64,000 nt of DNA from Chelonoidis abingdonii (Eukaryota; Chordata; Testudines; Testudinidae), in NCBI RefSeq assembly GCF_003597395.2, contig NC_133777.1:11276214-11340213 (forward strand). The letters run 5' to 3'. Positions 45,703-59,814 of this stretch are shown here, in pieces; positions within the stretch are counted from its first letter, which is position 1, and each line of letters begins with the position of its first letter. The position numbers and the translations under genes were made by a program. The notes under the pieces are model-generated. The model was not told the origin of the DNA. It saw only the letters and a program-made list of their open reading frames with translations, and searched no databases.

Positions 45703-47944
45703 ATGGGCTGATTCCACTGGTTCCATATTTTTTTAAACCACTGGTTGTAAGTATCCCAGTGTTATTGAATTGCTGGTGTTCCATTCACTAAAAGATTTCT
45801 CTGAGTGGACTTCCTAATTTGTAGACCTGCTATAGACTGAAAGTTTCTTTCCATGACCTAAGGATGTTGAAAATGGAAAGGGTCATTAGTAGGAAGTGTT
45901 ATGTCGTCAAGTGTTGACTTTTCACTTCAGGATGAAAATAGTAAGTGTGTTGAAATTTCAGCCCCAAAATTGTCAATAGCCAAATGTAAGGGTAATACAG
46001 TTTCCTAACTGCTATATGCAAATATATATGCGTGTATGTGTATATGTGTGTGTGTGTGTGTGTGCACCTGTGTATACTATGTGTGTAGAAAATTAGTATC
46101 TCTTGGATTCTAATGTACACATTTTCCTTTGACTTTAAAATAACAAAGCATACATGGAAAAATGCTGCAGTCTTTTCATTCCTTTAGTGTATACACTACA
46201 TATCTGTAGAAGGCAGGAGGAGTATTCTTAACTGTATTGACAAATGGCATTTATCTTCACAGTGCAGGCATGACCTTATGACACACAAGTGGCATATCCC
46301 CCTTTCTGAGATAACAAGGGCCCTGCTTTTCAGTCTAGACAAAGCTAAAGTTCATGGTATCTGATTTTTTACAGTTCAGCATCAGCCTCTTGATTTTAAA
46401 TACACATTATATTGTTGTATTTGGTACTGATGCTAGTTTCTGTTCTTAGGGAGTTGAATGCTACTAACACTTTGAATCAAACACTCTTCCTGTCTTATCA
46501 TGAGTGGAGAAAAGATGACTCAGGAGGGAGAATTTCACTAATCTGTACTTCCATGGGCTCCAACGTTCTGAGAGCTGCTTATGCACACCTCCAGCCAGAT
46601 GACTGTACATTATACATGCTTCCAAGATTACTACTTCTGCAATTAGAAAGTGCATGATGAGCAGTTTTGGCATCTGTCAAGCTAACAGTCAAGTGAAGTG
46701 GTTCTTTCCTGATGTCAGGAGTGTGAATGTGGCACCTTGCCATTCAGACAGAGGTAAAACTTTGAAGCTATTTAGATGCCTTTTTATAAAGAGAGACAAT
46801 TTAAACATAAAACTGAAGATTAGCAAAATATATGTTCAAATACCCTTCCCTCCTCCCTGTAAACATTACAACGTGGAACTAACGCAAGAACTATTTGCTT
46901 TTAGTTTGCATGGGGTATGAAGTGCCTGCTGTGTAGTTACATCCATTGTAGCTCCTAGCCACCAGTTGACAGAAGCTTGTCAAGTATGATGTAATTGTCA
47001 GTTTCTGAAAACATGCACAAGCAATAACACTGCAATACTTCTTTGTGACTTTGTGTCTTGTCCTAATGATAAAAATTGCCATGTAGTGGTGAATTCTTAT
47101 CCTTTCCCCTTTTGTCAAATCAGTTTGCAGGACATGGAACAGATTTGTCAAAATTCAGAGACTGGATGGCTCAGAGGATTGGTAATTGGACACACAATAG
47201 AGCCTTTTTTACCATTACATTGCCAATTAAATCTAACTAGGGTCAATAGTGATTGTAAGTTGTTACTATCTGTTGGCTGTTTGATTGCTGCTTTGAAATG
47301 AGTTGTTCAACCCACTTCAGAGAGTACAAGTGTTCATATCACAAAAACATCATCACCCCAATCTGTACTGCAGACCTATAGTAGCAGTCCCAGCAGAAAA
47401 GCCAAGGATTGATTGGACTGCATCTAAGACTAAATACCACTGTTCGTGCTCCATAGAGGTAATTGCGGCAGATGAAAATTGAGAGACACTGATGGGGCAG
47501 CATGGAGAAGCTTGTACTTTTGTTTCTCATGCTAAATCTATTTTGTGGATAAAAACAGGACTTCGGTCTCCAGAGCCATCCATCCAACTCTTTTCCTTAA
47601 CGTTAAGCTCACCTACAATTTTTTACAAAGGAAATTAAACTGTCAGGTGAATTCATTATTGCTGGCAATCCTAGAATGTGTATTACAAATGGCCAGCAGC
47701 TAGAATTGAAAAAAAGATGGCTTATTGTCTTATCTGTTCATGGCATTGGAGGTTGTACACGTTCCTTACGCTTTTTCAACACTTTCACAGATTAAGAATA
47801 ATAAATAAATGATGGACTGTGGAGGTTAATGCATATCACTAGTTTGGTAGACGATTCTGATAACTCCAGTCTTCACTTTCCCCACATGTCATAGGTGAGA
47901 TAATTTTACTCATAGTTGCAATTACAAATATGTACAGAACCATA
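45703..47944. other. Unclassified intron around the microsatellite
   Basis: The block at 47330-47530 (CACCCCAATCTGTACTGCAG, CCATAGAGGTAATTGCGGCA) resembles sequence I have seen repeated in turtles but cannot classify. The rest has no recognisable element. Confidence 0.35.
46020..46066 (+). repeat. (TG)n/(TA)n microsatellite
   Basis: Alternating TATATATGCGTGTATGTG passes into an eleven-unit GT run at about 46042-46064. The minus-strand His/Thr/Tyr-rich frame across it is a by-product. Confidence 0.9.
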
Positions 47945-48193
47945 GATGCTGACTCCATGGGGGCTCTGGGGCTGGAGCACCCTCGGGGGAAAAAAAAAAT
48001 AGTAGGTGCTTAGCACCTAACAGCCACCTGCCGGTCAGCTGTTTGGTGGCGGGCAGGAGAAGCTTGGGCATGGGGGGCGGGAAGAGACAGAGTGAGCGGG
48101 GGGCTTGGGAAAAGAGGCAGAGTGGGGGTGGGGCCTTTGGGCAGAGCCTCGGGGTGGAGCACCTACCCAGAAAGAAGAAAGTCAGTGTCTGTG
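47945..48193. mobile_element. Probable hAT-type non-autonomous element
   Basis: Begins ATAGATGCTGACTCCATGGG and ends AAGAAGAAAGTCAGTGTCTG. The termini are diverged inverted repeats (complement CAGACACTGACTTTC). The interior GGGGCTGGAGCACCCTCGGG, 'gtgcttagcaccta' and 'gggtggggcctttggg' fits a frequent GC-rich turtle element. No target duplication was found. Confidence 0.6.
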
Positions 48194-48689
48194 TACAGTA
48201 CCATGATAACATTAAACATCATAGAGATATTTAAAAATTAAGCTATTTCCACATTATAAACTTATGTGTATTCATTGTTGGAAACTTTCTTACATATTTA
48301 AAAAAAAAAATGTTCCTTCCTGTTAAATCAATAGCAAAGCTAATAGATCATGAGTTGAGTATTCACTTGTCTAACAGTGTGCGTGGCATGTAAGTCACAA
48401 AGTTTTATTTCTACTCTTTGTTTGGATTACCAACAAATAGAGGTCTGTCAAGATGGCTGCATGAATTCTTCCAGCACAATATTTGAATGACTATGCCAGT
48501 AGTATCCAGGAGATTCTGAGTTAAGACTGCTTTAATGCAGATGGTTTAGAGCTTTCACTGTAAAAGCTCGAGGTGTACCTCGTCCCTTCCTGTTCCGTTC
48601 ACGTGGTAGAGAATAGTGTAGTCTCCTATGGGCTGTGATACTTTGGTCTACTTTTGGGTGTTGAATGTGCAGGTGCTGGGTGGTCCGGG
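48194..48689. other. Unclassified intron
   Basis: Poly-A run 48300-48310; nothing else recognised. Confidence 0.4.
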
Positions 48690-48757
48690 TGGCCTTTGAT
48701 ATACAGAAGGTCAGAAGAGATCATCTAGTGGTCTTTTCTGGCCTTTAACTCTGACTT
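48690..48757 (+). repeat. CR1-like SINE tail
   Basis: GGCCTTTGATATACAGAAGG, GATCATCTAGTGGTC and CTGGCCTTTAACTCTGA. Same tail as 37470-37562, same orientation. Confidence 0.75.
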
Positions 48758-48890
48758 TCTCAGTGCTTTGTTTTCCTCTTTCATTGCGTGGGGTTGATGA
48801 TAATTATCACAAGTGCCTCACAGGGCTGCTGTGAGGAGCAATTAGTTTATGCGGTGCTTTGAAAATGTAAGCACTAGTATTATTCTTTAT
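48757..48890 (+). repeat. MIR-like SINE 3' part
   Basis: The order TGCCTCACAGGGCTGCTGTG, AGGAGCAATTAG and GCGGTGCTTTGAAAATGTAA is the classic downstream half of MIR. The sequence is directly adjacent to the SINE tail, so two SINEs abut. Confidence 0.8.
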
Positions 48891-51800
48891 CATTAAGAAA
48901 GGTCTAATCTATCATTTGGGGGAGATGTGTGTTCAGAGAACAGGTGCTTCATGATCATTGTCTCAGATGGAGAATATTACTCGTGAGAGTACGCTTGTTT
49001 TCTGCTTTATGTTTATTTGGAAATCAAATATTGTTTTAAATGAACTGTTGGGCTCATGAAAGATGCTAGATTGGCCAGAGTTTTCTTTCTATCCACAGAA
49101 TGGAATAAAACGACAAGCAGTAGTGCTAGCTTCCTTACTGCTAATACACCCACATTTGTTTTTCTATTTTATTCAGCCCTTGGCAACTTTGCAAGATGGT
49201 CAAGTAGGAGGCAGCAGTGGCAGTCGCAGAGTTGGCTTTTGTGATGATGTGAATATTTGACCACTAAAAAGTGGACTGGAAATGTCAAATCTTTTCACGT
49301 TGACCACTGAAGAGCCATGAGTTGGTAATGACTTTTGTCACTGCTGATCTAGGCTGCATTTTACTCAGTGACAAAGTGTAAGATTCTATATCTGATTAGC
49401 TGCTAAGTCATCCAGCAACTGATGGAGTTTCAAATCTAAAATAGAAAACCTATGTCTGTTAAACTTCCATCAGCATCACAATGTGTGCAGAGAGAGAAAT
49501 AAAAAGCAAGGAACACAACAAGAGTGGAGAACTATCCTATTATTTTTACCCTTCTGCCCCATGTATTGGTATGATTTTGATCTCAATTTTACGTTCAGGT
49601 AGGTCAGTTGAAGTTAGAACAGCTGTCAGGACTGATCAACTGTACCAAGCATACTACCACTTTTAATATCTCTTCCATTGGGGGCAAACTGCTGGCTACC
49701 AAGACTGTGTATTGTTGGAGATATCACCCTGGTAATGCAAATTAGATTGGAATACGATCCCTCTGTACAGAGTGCTTTGGGGTTTTAGGAAAATATTCTT
49801 ATCCTTTTCTCATCTTTTGTATCTCCATCTCCTCTCTTTCCTGCTATTTTATAAAGTGGATTTCATCCTAAAAGAAAGTCAAGAGCTTAGAAATTTAAAT
49901 TGGCTTACAAACTGGGTAATTTCATCTGCTGGTGGCAGTTCTTTTACAGTGCATCACAACGCTATCCACTTTTTCAAGACAAGAATAGAAGAAGAATCTA
50001 CTTCTGCCACTAATAATAACGGCCATATCTGAAGTAGAATGTTTGCTTTATTAAACAAATTAAACCACACAACTAGGCTAGAGATCTGGAATATTCTATT
50101 GGCTGGAGAGACCAGTCCTAAACTAGTTCTGTCTACACTTTAGAACGAGCAAAGGTTATAGTTACAAAACTTACCTCATCCTAACAAACTGTCAGTGGCT
50201 AATCATATCTTGAGGACAGCACACTGTTTCCTAGCAACTTCTGAGAGGTGATTAACTCTTGTGGATCAGATACAGCACAGCTACGTTAAGGGGTTGAAAT
50301 TGGAAAGGAAATTTTAGATAGATATGTGATTCCACTGGTTTTTGAATGAGTAAATTAACACTAGGGGGAAATTTTTGCCAGGTAACTTGCAAATAAAGAC
50401 GTCAAGAAGTAAACTTATTTTAGTTTCCTCCAGCCATTTAGCTTAGTTGGAGCTGACTGGCACAGAGGGAGAACATATCTCCAGGAATGGGGAGGATCAA
50501 GTGCCTACCGAGTCGGAAGGAGATACAGATAAGATCCCAGAGTGGCAGAAAAGATGGCCATCATATGGTAGCTGCTATTGTTAGTATTTTTTTCCTTCGG
50601 TATGTGGATGAAAATGCCAGTGTTGATAAGGCTGCAGATTTCAGACCTGGAGTCATGCCATCACTAATCTTAGGGAGGTAGAATGAAATTACCCAAGCTA
50701 GAATTTGTCCAGAACATCAGAAACACCCTCAGTATTGCAATAAATCCTGAGAGATACTTGTAACCACAAACTGCCAGGGCCCCTCTCTTATTGTTCGTCC
50801 AAAAGAGAGTGCTCTAACAGCACAGTGCCTTCTAAGACTGGGATGGTTTAGTACATAATGAGAGAAGATTCTTAGTTATTGCGTCACCAAATACCACGTG
50901 CCACAGTACATACCTAGGTGATCATTTGAGGATTCCCATCTGAATAAAGACCCAGCTCTCTTCAGTTTAGTTTTTGAGATTGATCACAGCACAGTGTAGA
51001 GCTAGGCAACTTTCTCTTTAATATTTTGATTTAAATGCTTCGTTTCTCTCTCTGTGTGTTTTTGCTGCTTAGAGCACCGTGAGCTGGGACTTGCCTAATG
51101 TTTTATGTCATCCCCTGGCATAGACACAAGCCTATTTTGGTTCTGGCCTGAGAAGATTGATAGTTTTGTTATACTTGGAGTTTGAACCAGACTATTCTTC
51201 CACTGAAGGGTTAAAAACTTAGCTAGACAAGGAGTAATAGAAAAGAGGACCCCCTCAATGTACCTACTGCTTGCTAAGATTGCGCATTTAGCAGCTGTTT
51301 TGCTGTAGGAATGTTTCTGTGCCCAGGAGGAGTGAATTAGCTGTGGAGTTTCTTCTGTGATGTTCCAGTTATGTGGAATGACTCCCTTGGAGTCCACCAC
51401 CTTTGGGAATTCACTCATATGTGACCATGAGTTGCTGTCCCCGTCTACTGCATAACTCTACCAGCAGTAGGCTTGGCAAAGATTCATCAGTCAGGCTGCC
51501 CTTCGCTGTTGAGGAAGCAGCTGCAAACTCACATTTTGTTTGGCAGCATTCCTTCTCCAGGGGCTGCAGAACCGTTTGATTCGAATGGAAGACAACAGAC
51601 GTACAGAAGCAGTATAATATCCCCAGTAGATCTTTGCGAATTCTCTGGTCTCCATACTCCTCCTCCCTTCCAACATCTGGAAAGAAAACACCAAGGAAAA
51701 ACAGGAGGAAATGAGTTTCTCTCTTGGGTCTCAAAATTTCACTGCACTTCAGAATGCAAAATCAACATATGCTTTCTGTGGTTCTGAGCTGTTCTTATAA

Positions 51801-52239
51801 ATCAGGCACTTTTTGCAAACACAGGAACACCTAAGCCCCTCTGTCCATCAGGAGCTTCCCGATGTACCTTGCACTGAAAACTGCTCCAAGCTAAAGCCAG
51901 TGGGGCCTGATCTCCAGAGAAGGCTTTCTGAATACGTTTTAGTGATCATTCTACCCTCTACCATCTCCTCTTTTTGCCTCTTACTGCTGTGTTCCTTAGC
52001 TTCTCTGAATAAATCCCCCTCCCCTCCCGCCCCTATCCAGTTGTCATCTTGAACTTTGTATTTAATGTCAGAGTTGGAGGTGGACTTGGCCTTTGGGATA
52101 CAAAAGAGTAGGAGAGAGGGCAAGAAAGTGCTTCATCTGAACACAGTGGGCATTTCATGCATGGACCTAAAATTAAGTGTTTGATGTTTTTACTGACTGA
52201 GCCATCTGGATTGTGCCGGATGCATTTTGTGTCAGTGGC
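48891..52239. other. Unclassified intron with a possible cryptic exon near 49.2 kb
   Basis: No repeat recognised over 3.3 kb. Two strong acceptor-like sites (49081-49098 and 49155-49176) are discussed in the findings. Overlapping frames at 51095-51787 on both strands (104-107 codons) lack known domains and a clear start context. Confidence 0.4.
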
Positions 52240-52445
52240 AGTAATATCTTGCACTTGGATATCTCCTTTCATCCAAAGATCCCAAATCATGTTACAGAGT
52301 AGACGTTGTCTTTTTGCAGATGGAGAGACTGAGTTTCAGAGAAATTAAATAACTTGCTGAAGGCTTCACAGCAATTGTTTGAGCTGGGAATAAAAACTAG
52401 ATCTCCTGACTGTTACAGAGCCATGCAACTGATTTTGGGCCAAGG
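52240..52445 (-). repeat. MIR-like SINE, minus orientation
   Basis: On the + strand: CAGATGGAGAGACTGAGTTT, AGAGAAATTAAATAACTTGC, TGAAGGCTTCACAGCAATTG and AGATCTCCTGACTGTTACAG. This is the complemented MIR core ('gaaactgaggctcagagaggttaa..cttgcccaaggtcacacagc'). Confidence 0.78.
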
Positions 52446-55400
52446 TTAAGTACTTTCCTGGGTAGTCAAAAAAATAAAATAAAAATCTCCTGTTTGAAGT
52501 CATTATATTCCACTTTGTCATATGAACACGTGGGTCCCTCCTGATTCTGGATGAACCCCTTCACACAGCAGTAGTACTGAGAATTTAGGATGACCTGTAA
52601 CATTATAGTAAACTTGCTATCTGCAATTCTTGACATCACTAGCTAGTGAATCTGTCACTTAAAACAAAACAGAGCAAGAAAGATTGGTCTGTCCTTGAAA
52701 CTTGAGAGCAAGGGAAAGATTTGGCCATTATCTGTCTGTCCAGTAAATCTTGATAACGACTTTGACAGCAGTCTGTAGCTCGCAGATGTTTTCCCTGTGT
52801 CTTCAGTAATTATAAGGGTGACTCCAGCAATTTTCCAGTTTCAAATATAATTTTTTGTGTGTTAACATCTGAGTTCCTTTTCTTTATTCATGCATCTCAC
52901 GCCCTGGGAGTTAACCAGCTGCCTATGTGTCTCACACTTGGGAGCGGCACTCAGTACTACACATCATGTCCAGTAAGAAGTTATTTCTCTGTAACATCCA
53001 GCAGCTTTTGCTTATACGAGGGAAATAGACTTTATTATTCTGTACAAAACAATGTCATTCCTCCCTTATGTGGTTGAGTTGCCATTGGAGGCACAGGGAA
53101 TACTGGTGCCTTGGCAGCCCTTGGGGTGACTTTTTTACACAGGGTTGAATTTCCGTTGGTTTAAGTTGCTTTAGTTTCTTAAGGGACTGGAGAGGGTGGT
53201 TGAGACCAAACGACATTAAAACCCATATAAGCAGTTATCTGTGAAACCTATTTTAATTACAACTCTCCACATGTGGTAAGTCACAATAATAAGAACATGA
53301 TCTCTGTTTTGCTCGTTACAACATTCCTATAAATCAGAATGAGTTTTGCTTCTACAGCAGCAGTGTATAAACTTGTGTGTTTGAAAGTTAATAGAGAATT
53401 TTCCTCCACACTTCTGCATGGTTATTACAGAGAGGCTGATTCCCCCTCACCTCTGTCCTCTCCCCAACTGCTGTGAAATTACATTGGGTACATTTTTGTG
53501 TTTGACACTTTGGGGACTATTAGAATTTATTTTGTAGATGTTATTTCCCACATATGTCGTGCGTGTGCTCTCAATTTAATAACCAGAAGAACTTTCCTGA
53601 GAGTAGTAAAATGACTTGAATCATTAAAGCAGTATGGAAATTATTTAACAGTCTTTGATATTGAGCTCCTTCACTTTCAGTTACCCAAATAATGCTGCTG
53701 CATGGAAGATTAGCAGTCGCCAATGGAAGGCTTCAAAGTAACATTTAAAATTGTTCTAGACCATTAAATCCTGTGTAAATTTGGAGGACACTGTGGAGTC
53801 AATGAAACAGCTCCAAATCTCTGATAATCTGCACCAATACTGGGCTAAAGGATTGATGAGAAGATGTTGAATAGCATGGTATAAATGGGCTATATAACTG
53901 CAAAGGACTAAGCAGGCAAAGGGATTTTTGAGCTCTTGAAAGTTGCATCTCTTGGCTGCGATGTCATAAGTTGGCATGTTTCACTAGTGAACATCGCTTT
54001 TCATTTCAGCTTTCACAATATTTTAATACATAGGATTGCAGTATGCAAATAAACTGAAGTCTAACTGTGACTGGCTGAGTTACGTCTGTCACAATCCCTG
54101 CCACCCACACAAATGAGCTGTTCACAGCTATCTTGAAATCAAAGTTTTCCTCATGTTTTCTTTCACTGAACAGAATTTTACAAAAAATCGACATGCAGAG
54201 GGCACCAGGGACATTTTATATGTGATTTTTAACCCTTTCTTCAGTACAATCTCATGATACTGTTCAAGCATTCTAGATAAAATATAAACATCTTCAGATT
54301 CTTACATTACAAAATAGTCAAATAGCAGTTTCATGACCACAATGCCTCACGATCAGTTGAGTGCATCCATGCGTGTATTTTATAACCCAGCCACTCTTTT
54401 AGTGTCATCTTGTATTTGGCCTAGATCCTCGGATGTGCAGAATTCTGCTTGGCTCACCTGGGGAGTAATGGGGAAGGGAAGAGATGGTGTAACACTGTCT
54501 TTCTGCTCACTCTCTCCCCACTAAATCATGGGGCATGAGTCAGTTGACCAGTGTCGCAAGCTGAAGCAGACAAAGAGCACAGCGTGCTCCAGCCACAAAC
54601 TCGTGGGAATTTAGCCCAGTCAGAGGATCTGGCCCTATATTTCTTTTGTGTATATTACACAGGTAAATATGTAAAGTTATTTTTGATTAGCTCATGGCAA
54701 ACACCAGAGTAACAATGAAGGGGTTTGTGATATCAGATCCCCAAAAAATGAGCCTTATTTAGGTTTCCTGTGTTTCATGTATTTGAAACATGATTTTAAA
54801 ATAGCGTTTTTATGATCCTTACAAAATATTCCTTAGTATTTTTAAGGTAATTTGCCAAAGAAGCACACAAGGCCACCTTATATGGAGGGACTTTGGGGCC
54901 TCCTAAGTAAATTGGCCAATCACCACAACGGATTTCTTCAATGTTCATGGAACGTTTCTTTAAAATACTGCTACGGTCAACTTAGGCTTTTGTCACATTG
55001 CAGAAAATGTTACATTTTGCATCTATGTCATAACCCTCTAGGCTTGGCTTCCCCTTGTTAGTTCTTGAGGCAGCTGCCCTGATGGGAAATTCACCACCAT
55101 CCTCACAGCCCTTCTGTTAGGAGAGAGGAACTCTAAGGTGTGTCTGGGACTCTACAGGAATCCTGGGCAAAGATGCTGTGCAAAAAATGCGCTGTATTAG
55201 TGTCTCCTAGGTGTCCTTTTCAGCAAGTGCTGCACACCTAGGGGTTGCAAACTACAGCTTGTGTCACTGAAACCCTGGTACCTTCCCCTGGGGACCTTGG
55301 TCTGGAATTCTGACTAGGAAAGTTGGCACAAGCCAGGAGTAATCAGCCATGTATGTGCATATATATATTACTCGGAGAATGCTATGACTCCTCTTTTTTC

Positions 55401-57849
55401 TCCATGGTAGTGAGACTTCTGTATATCTCCATTCAGCATCCAGGACAAACATTTCTATTATGACTGTGTGGAGTTTCTTCATATTTCCTAATGAAGACAG
55501 GAGGCTTGAAAGTGTTATGCCTCCAAGTCAAACTTGTTCTGATTTATGACCTGTGTGTAACACACATAATTTTTAATTGTGTGTTTCTTTGGCTGCTGCT
55601 ACTAGTGTGTGTGCTCCTGAATGTGAAATACCGAGTTGTAAATTACTGTGAGTTCATAAAGGGAGTACTTAGATTTGCTAATTGCTCATAGAATGGAGGA
55701 GGTTTTGTTGTTGTTGCGAAAGTTTGTTCACTAGAGGTTGAGGAGCTTAATTTTCCCTGCAAGTGTCTCTGTCACTTGAGCAGCTTGTCCATAACATAGG
55801 GCAGCTGGCTCACATTCATGCTCCAGAGGAGAGATTGGGGCCATTGATGTGGCCAGCTTAACCACTTGCCTTGTAATTAACATTGTTTGGGGCTTGATTC
55901 ATTAATCCTGAAAGCTCTGTAGTTCTGACCAAACGCTTCCTACTCCGGAGCTGGCATTAATGGCTGTTTGACAGACACAAGGAGCAGATATGAGGAGAGC
56001 AGTGATCTCGACCTTTTTGATTCACTCCTGTCTGGTATTTTTCCCGTGTTTGTGTTTACTTGTGAAGGTTTGAAATATGGCTGATGTAGCTACAATTGCT
56101 GCTTTGGAAGGTATTTGAGAAGAGCCATTAACTCAAAGAGCACAGGGAAGTAAACTGAACAATTCAGAAATGTCTCCCTGGTATTTGAATTGGTTCCCAT
56201 GCTCTCAAACCATTTCTATTATTGCTTCAAAGTCTGGATAGCAGATCCAGAATATGGTCAGCTTACAATTTATCATACCTGCTGGGAAGAGGATATAATA
56301 GTACTAGGAAATGGGTTACATTAGGCAGCGTTGTCCCATTGGATGAACACTTTAAATTGACAGATGCTTTTCCCCCTCCTACCCCCCTACTCCAAGGCTT
56401 TTTAAAGTGATTTGTTAAATGCTGAGCAAGATGTTTTTCTGGCATACTCTGCTTAACTGATTTTGATTGCCTGGACCACACTGTGTGGTTAGTGTGCAAA
56501 GTGTTGGTTGGCAACTTACTTGCCTGTCCAATTCTTTAACCCAGTACCTTCATGTTCCTTAAAGCTTGAGTAATGTGGTCCATGGGAATTGAACATAGTA
56601 CGTTAAGTAATGGGAATGTCTTGGGAGCTGAAAGATAAAATATTTCCATTTTTGTCTGAAAATTCAGTGTGCATGTCCTTGCCACTGGGAGAGATTCTCC
56701 AAACACCAGAGTGATGAGTACAGCATAAAAACCTGGATAGAACAGACAAGTCACTTAAATGTGGGAGTGTTGCTTTTTTACAGGAAAAAGCTCTGAGATT
56801 ACAATGGCAAACTTTGCTCCAGCTTCTGCTGTATGTTTTATTCTTCTGGCCTGAATGGCAAATCTGAGAGTGCACCTTGTTAAGGGGATGTACATTTCCA
56901 TTAAGAAGGTGGAAAGTGGACATGATAAATTGCAAAGAGTCTTAAGTGGCATGAGACCATGTGGCCTAAATTGGTCTTGGATCCAGGGCTGAAAATGTAT
57001 GAATTGAGAAGCCTAACTGTTCTGTACCTGAAAGGCAAGCGACAGGAAACAGTACAATAACATTCCCCTCAACTCCTTCTGAGGGGACCCTGTAAATACC
57101 CTCCATGTGCCTGATTCAAGGGATGCAACAGGCTACTATATGCCATTCAAGGTCTCTCTCCAGCTGCTTCCTTAAGCTGTTGCAGTGGCTGCCAGTTTTT
57201 CTGAAGTGCTCTGATTAAGTGAGATGTTGGGTAAGTTCAGAGCCTCATTTCTCCTTTATAATTAAAAAAAATATGTGTGTGTGTCTCGTGCTGCTGCTGC
57301 TTAGTTTGTATTTTCCTGTGGCCTAGTAGGAATATGGCAGTGAATGATGTTGCAAGCATCTTTTCTGTAACAGCTGAGCTAGGTTCAATATTTGATTTGG
57401 GCTAATGAAAGGGCTTGGGGGTAGGGCTAACATTTCAGGCTGTTGTGATAAAACATACAGATCAGCTACTTCACAGCCTGGTAGAATAGTTCCAGGGGAC
57501 CACTACTAGATTGGTACCTTCAGTGCTTGGCTAACCCCCAGTGCGAGTGGAAGAGAGAGTTGGGTGAGAATGTCTTCCTGATGTACCTATCAGGTACTTA
57601 TCAGGTTCTCAAATTCTGATAAGCAGATCACTTTCTGTTGGCTTGTAGAATGCTGTCTGAGCCACCTTCTTATTTCGAGCTGCTGGGTCATAGTAAATGA
57701 CAGTTAACAATACATTAAACATATCTCTTTTACATTTTTATTTGAGCAATGGCTGTAGTTGCCACAGAGATGTAATATGATCATGAATGATATCTAATTC
57801 TACTCCCTTCTAGCACCCTACATAATTCCTCTGCATCCTTGATATTAAG
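52446..57849. other. Unclassified intron, 5.4 kb
   Basis: The longest stretch with no recognised element. Simple repeats: A/T-rich 'aaaaaaataaaataaaaatc' at 52469-52486, a (TG)n at 57273-57283 and (TGC)n at 57290-57301. Open frames up to 110 codons (56603-56935, minus) have no motif. Confidence 0.45.
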
Positions 57850-58460
57850 ACCCTTTAATAGTTTCTCATGGTGATTATGCATTTTGTACACTCATACTCC
57901 TCCCAAGACTTATGTCTCTGAGTAAAAAGAGTTAAAATGTATAGTTTGACGTTTTTCATAAATGATTTCCTTCAGCCACCTAATCATGTTTGGTTGCTAT
58001 TCTCTGAATTCCCGGTAGTTCCTTTTTCCTTCTTGGCACTGAGCTGTGCAGAAACAAATGCAGCAGAGAGAGCCTATTTTGTGATTTGATGCTTCTGTGA
58101 TTACAGCCCAAAATCATATTGGCCTGCCATGTCATACTGCAATTCGTATTTAGCTTGCTGTCCACTCTTGCCTCTAGATCTCTGTTGGTATAACAGTTTG
58201 AGAGGTCTATTCCACCACATGTATGTTTTTTTTTAAGTTAAATCTTGTGTTATTTCCTGTCCATGTTTTTAATTTCTCTTGATCCTTTTCTTGACCGCTT
58301 CAAAAGGTTTTTTTTGGCAAACCTGCCAAACTTCGCATCTATGTATTATGTTAATGTGCTTTGTGGATCCCCTGCTCCAAATTTCAGCCAAGATGTTAAA
58401 TAACATCACACCATAACTCCCATTCTTGTGGCATCCCATTACACAGTTCCCCTAATTAAT
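57850..58460 (-). mobile_element. Ancient CR1/L3-like LINE fragment
   Basis: The + strand order CAGCCCAAAATCATATTGGC, CCTCTAGATCTCTG, TTTGGCAAACCTGCCAAACT, AAGATGTTAAATAACATCAC and CTTGTGGCATCCCATTACAC tracks the complement of CR1/L3 reverse-transcriptase sequence ('..gatgttaaat..cctgtggcactccact..'). Divergence is high and the borders are approximate. Confidence 0.5.
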
Positions 58461-59814
58461 ACATTGCCATGATGACATGTTGTATGCTGCCCAAACAACA
58501 GATTAAGCCTTCAAGTAAATGAATTTCACTTGTTTGAGCAGCAAGACACATGGATACTTCCTGTTTTAAGAACAAATTTGTTTCCCCACTGTTTACTTTT
58601 ACCAAGGCTTAAGAATTTGGTAATGGAACACAAGGTCTTAACTCTAGGTCACTGATTCAAAACTTAGACAGTTAGTTGTTCAGTGTCATAGTCAGGTGGG
58701 GCAGAGAGGAGGCGCTTGACCTAATATATCCCTGCTGTATTTGTCCTCTGGAGAAATAGTGGACTTCATTTTCCTGAGTTCTCAGTATAGAACTCTTCAC
58801 CAGTGCTCATTTCTCATTAAGCAAATTTTATGTCAATAAATCAAAGTTTAGAAATATTCCCAGGGCTGGACTTGTCACAGGTACTATGCTCAAGTACGTG
58901 AGAGGGATGGAGGGCTTGTCGATCCAGCAAGTTACTGTGCAGCAAGCCAGGGTGTGAGTCTACAGTGCTCCACTCGACATACAGTGGTGTCCTGTGTGGA
59001 TACTGCGGCAGCACAGTGAAGGTACTGGAGAGCAGTTACTGCATGGCAAACTGGTGCACAATAGATTCACAGCCTAGTGTTCTGCACAGTAACTTGTCTT
59101 ATATACAAACACTTAGTTCCTCTTACGTCTTTTTGTTTCCATCAGAACAGTGCATGTATGTCATAATTTCTTGTGAGTCGGGAACTTTGCATGCTGTTCT
59201 TTGCTTCAGTGACTGCACTCTGCCCTGTGTCTAAGTTTTGGAAGGTGTATAGGTATCATCTTTTGCATCTTGGGCAGCTCTCCTCCTAACCAGTTTGCAG
59301 GAGCTTAATATTAGCCTCAGCCATTGTGTAGGTCAAGTTTGAAACTGAAGAAAGAAGTGGGGAAAAGAATATGTGCAGTGTGGTAGGGGAGAGTTACAGT
59401 ATGAATTCTAAGTAAAAGGCAGGTTGTAAATGTGCTAAGCATCTATAATTTGTTCTCCTCTATTACTTTGGGTTGAGGACAAATTCCTTATTTTGGAAAT
59501 ACAGGGCTGGTGGAAAGTATCCTGTGAAACACACACTTGTTAAAATGTTTGGCAGGGTTTGTGGTAAACGTAATTGACTTTCCTAATATGCTTCTCCAAG
59601 TACCATTTAGATTTAGAATTCCCTTGGGTTAACAGACTACAACATCAGACTCCTATCTCAGTCAGCCTCACTCTAGCCTTAGTGAAGTGCCCTCACACCT
59701 GGGCATTTCAAACTGTTCATGGATTGCTTTTCAGCACTCTTTGTCTTTGCTTTGTTTGACTTTTCCTTAGTCCAAGACAGACCCTCACAGACCAGAACCA
59801 GTAGTAGGTGTAAC
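58461..59814. other. Unclassified intron
   Basis: A short patch at 58925-59090 repeats GTTACTGTGCAGCA-like words ('agttactg...gcagttactgc...cacagtaact'). Nothing named. Confidence 0.4.

Noticed and set aside
45349..45736. Pair of 125-codon frames on opposite strands
   Set aside because: They mirror one another because the underlying sequence is a hairpin MITE.
45899..46120. 73-codon minus-strand frame rich in His, Thr and Tyr
   Set aside because: It is the translation of a (TG)n/(TA)n microsatellite.
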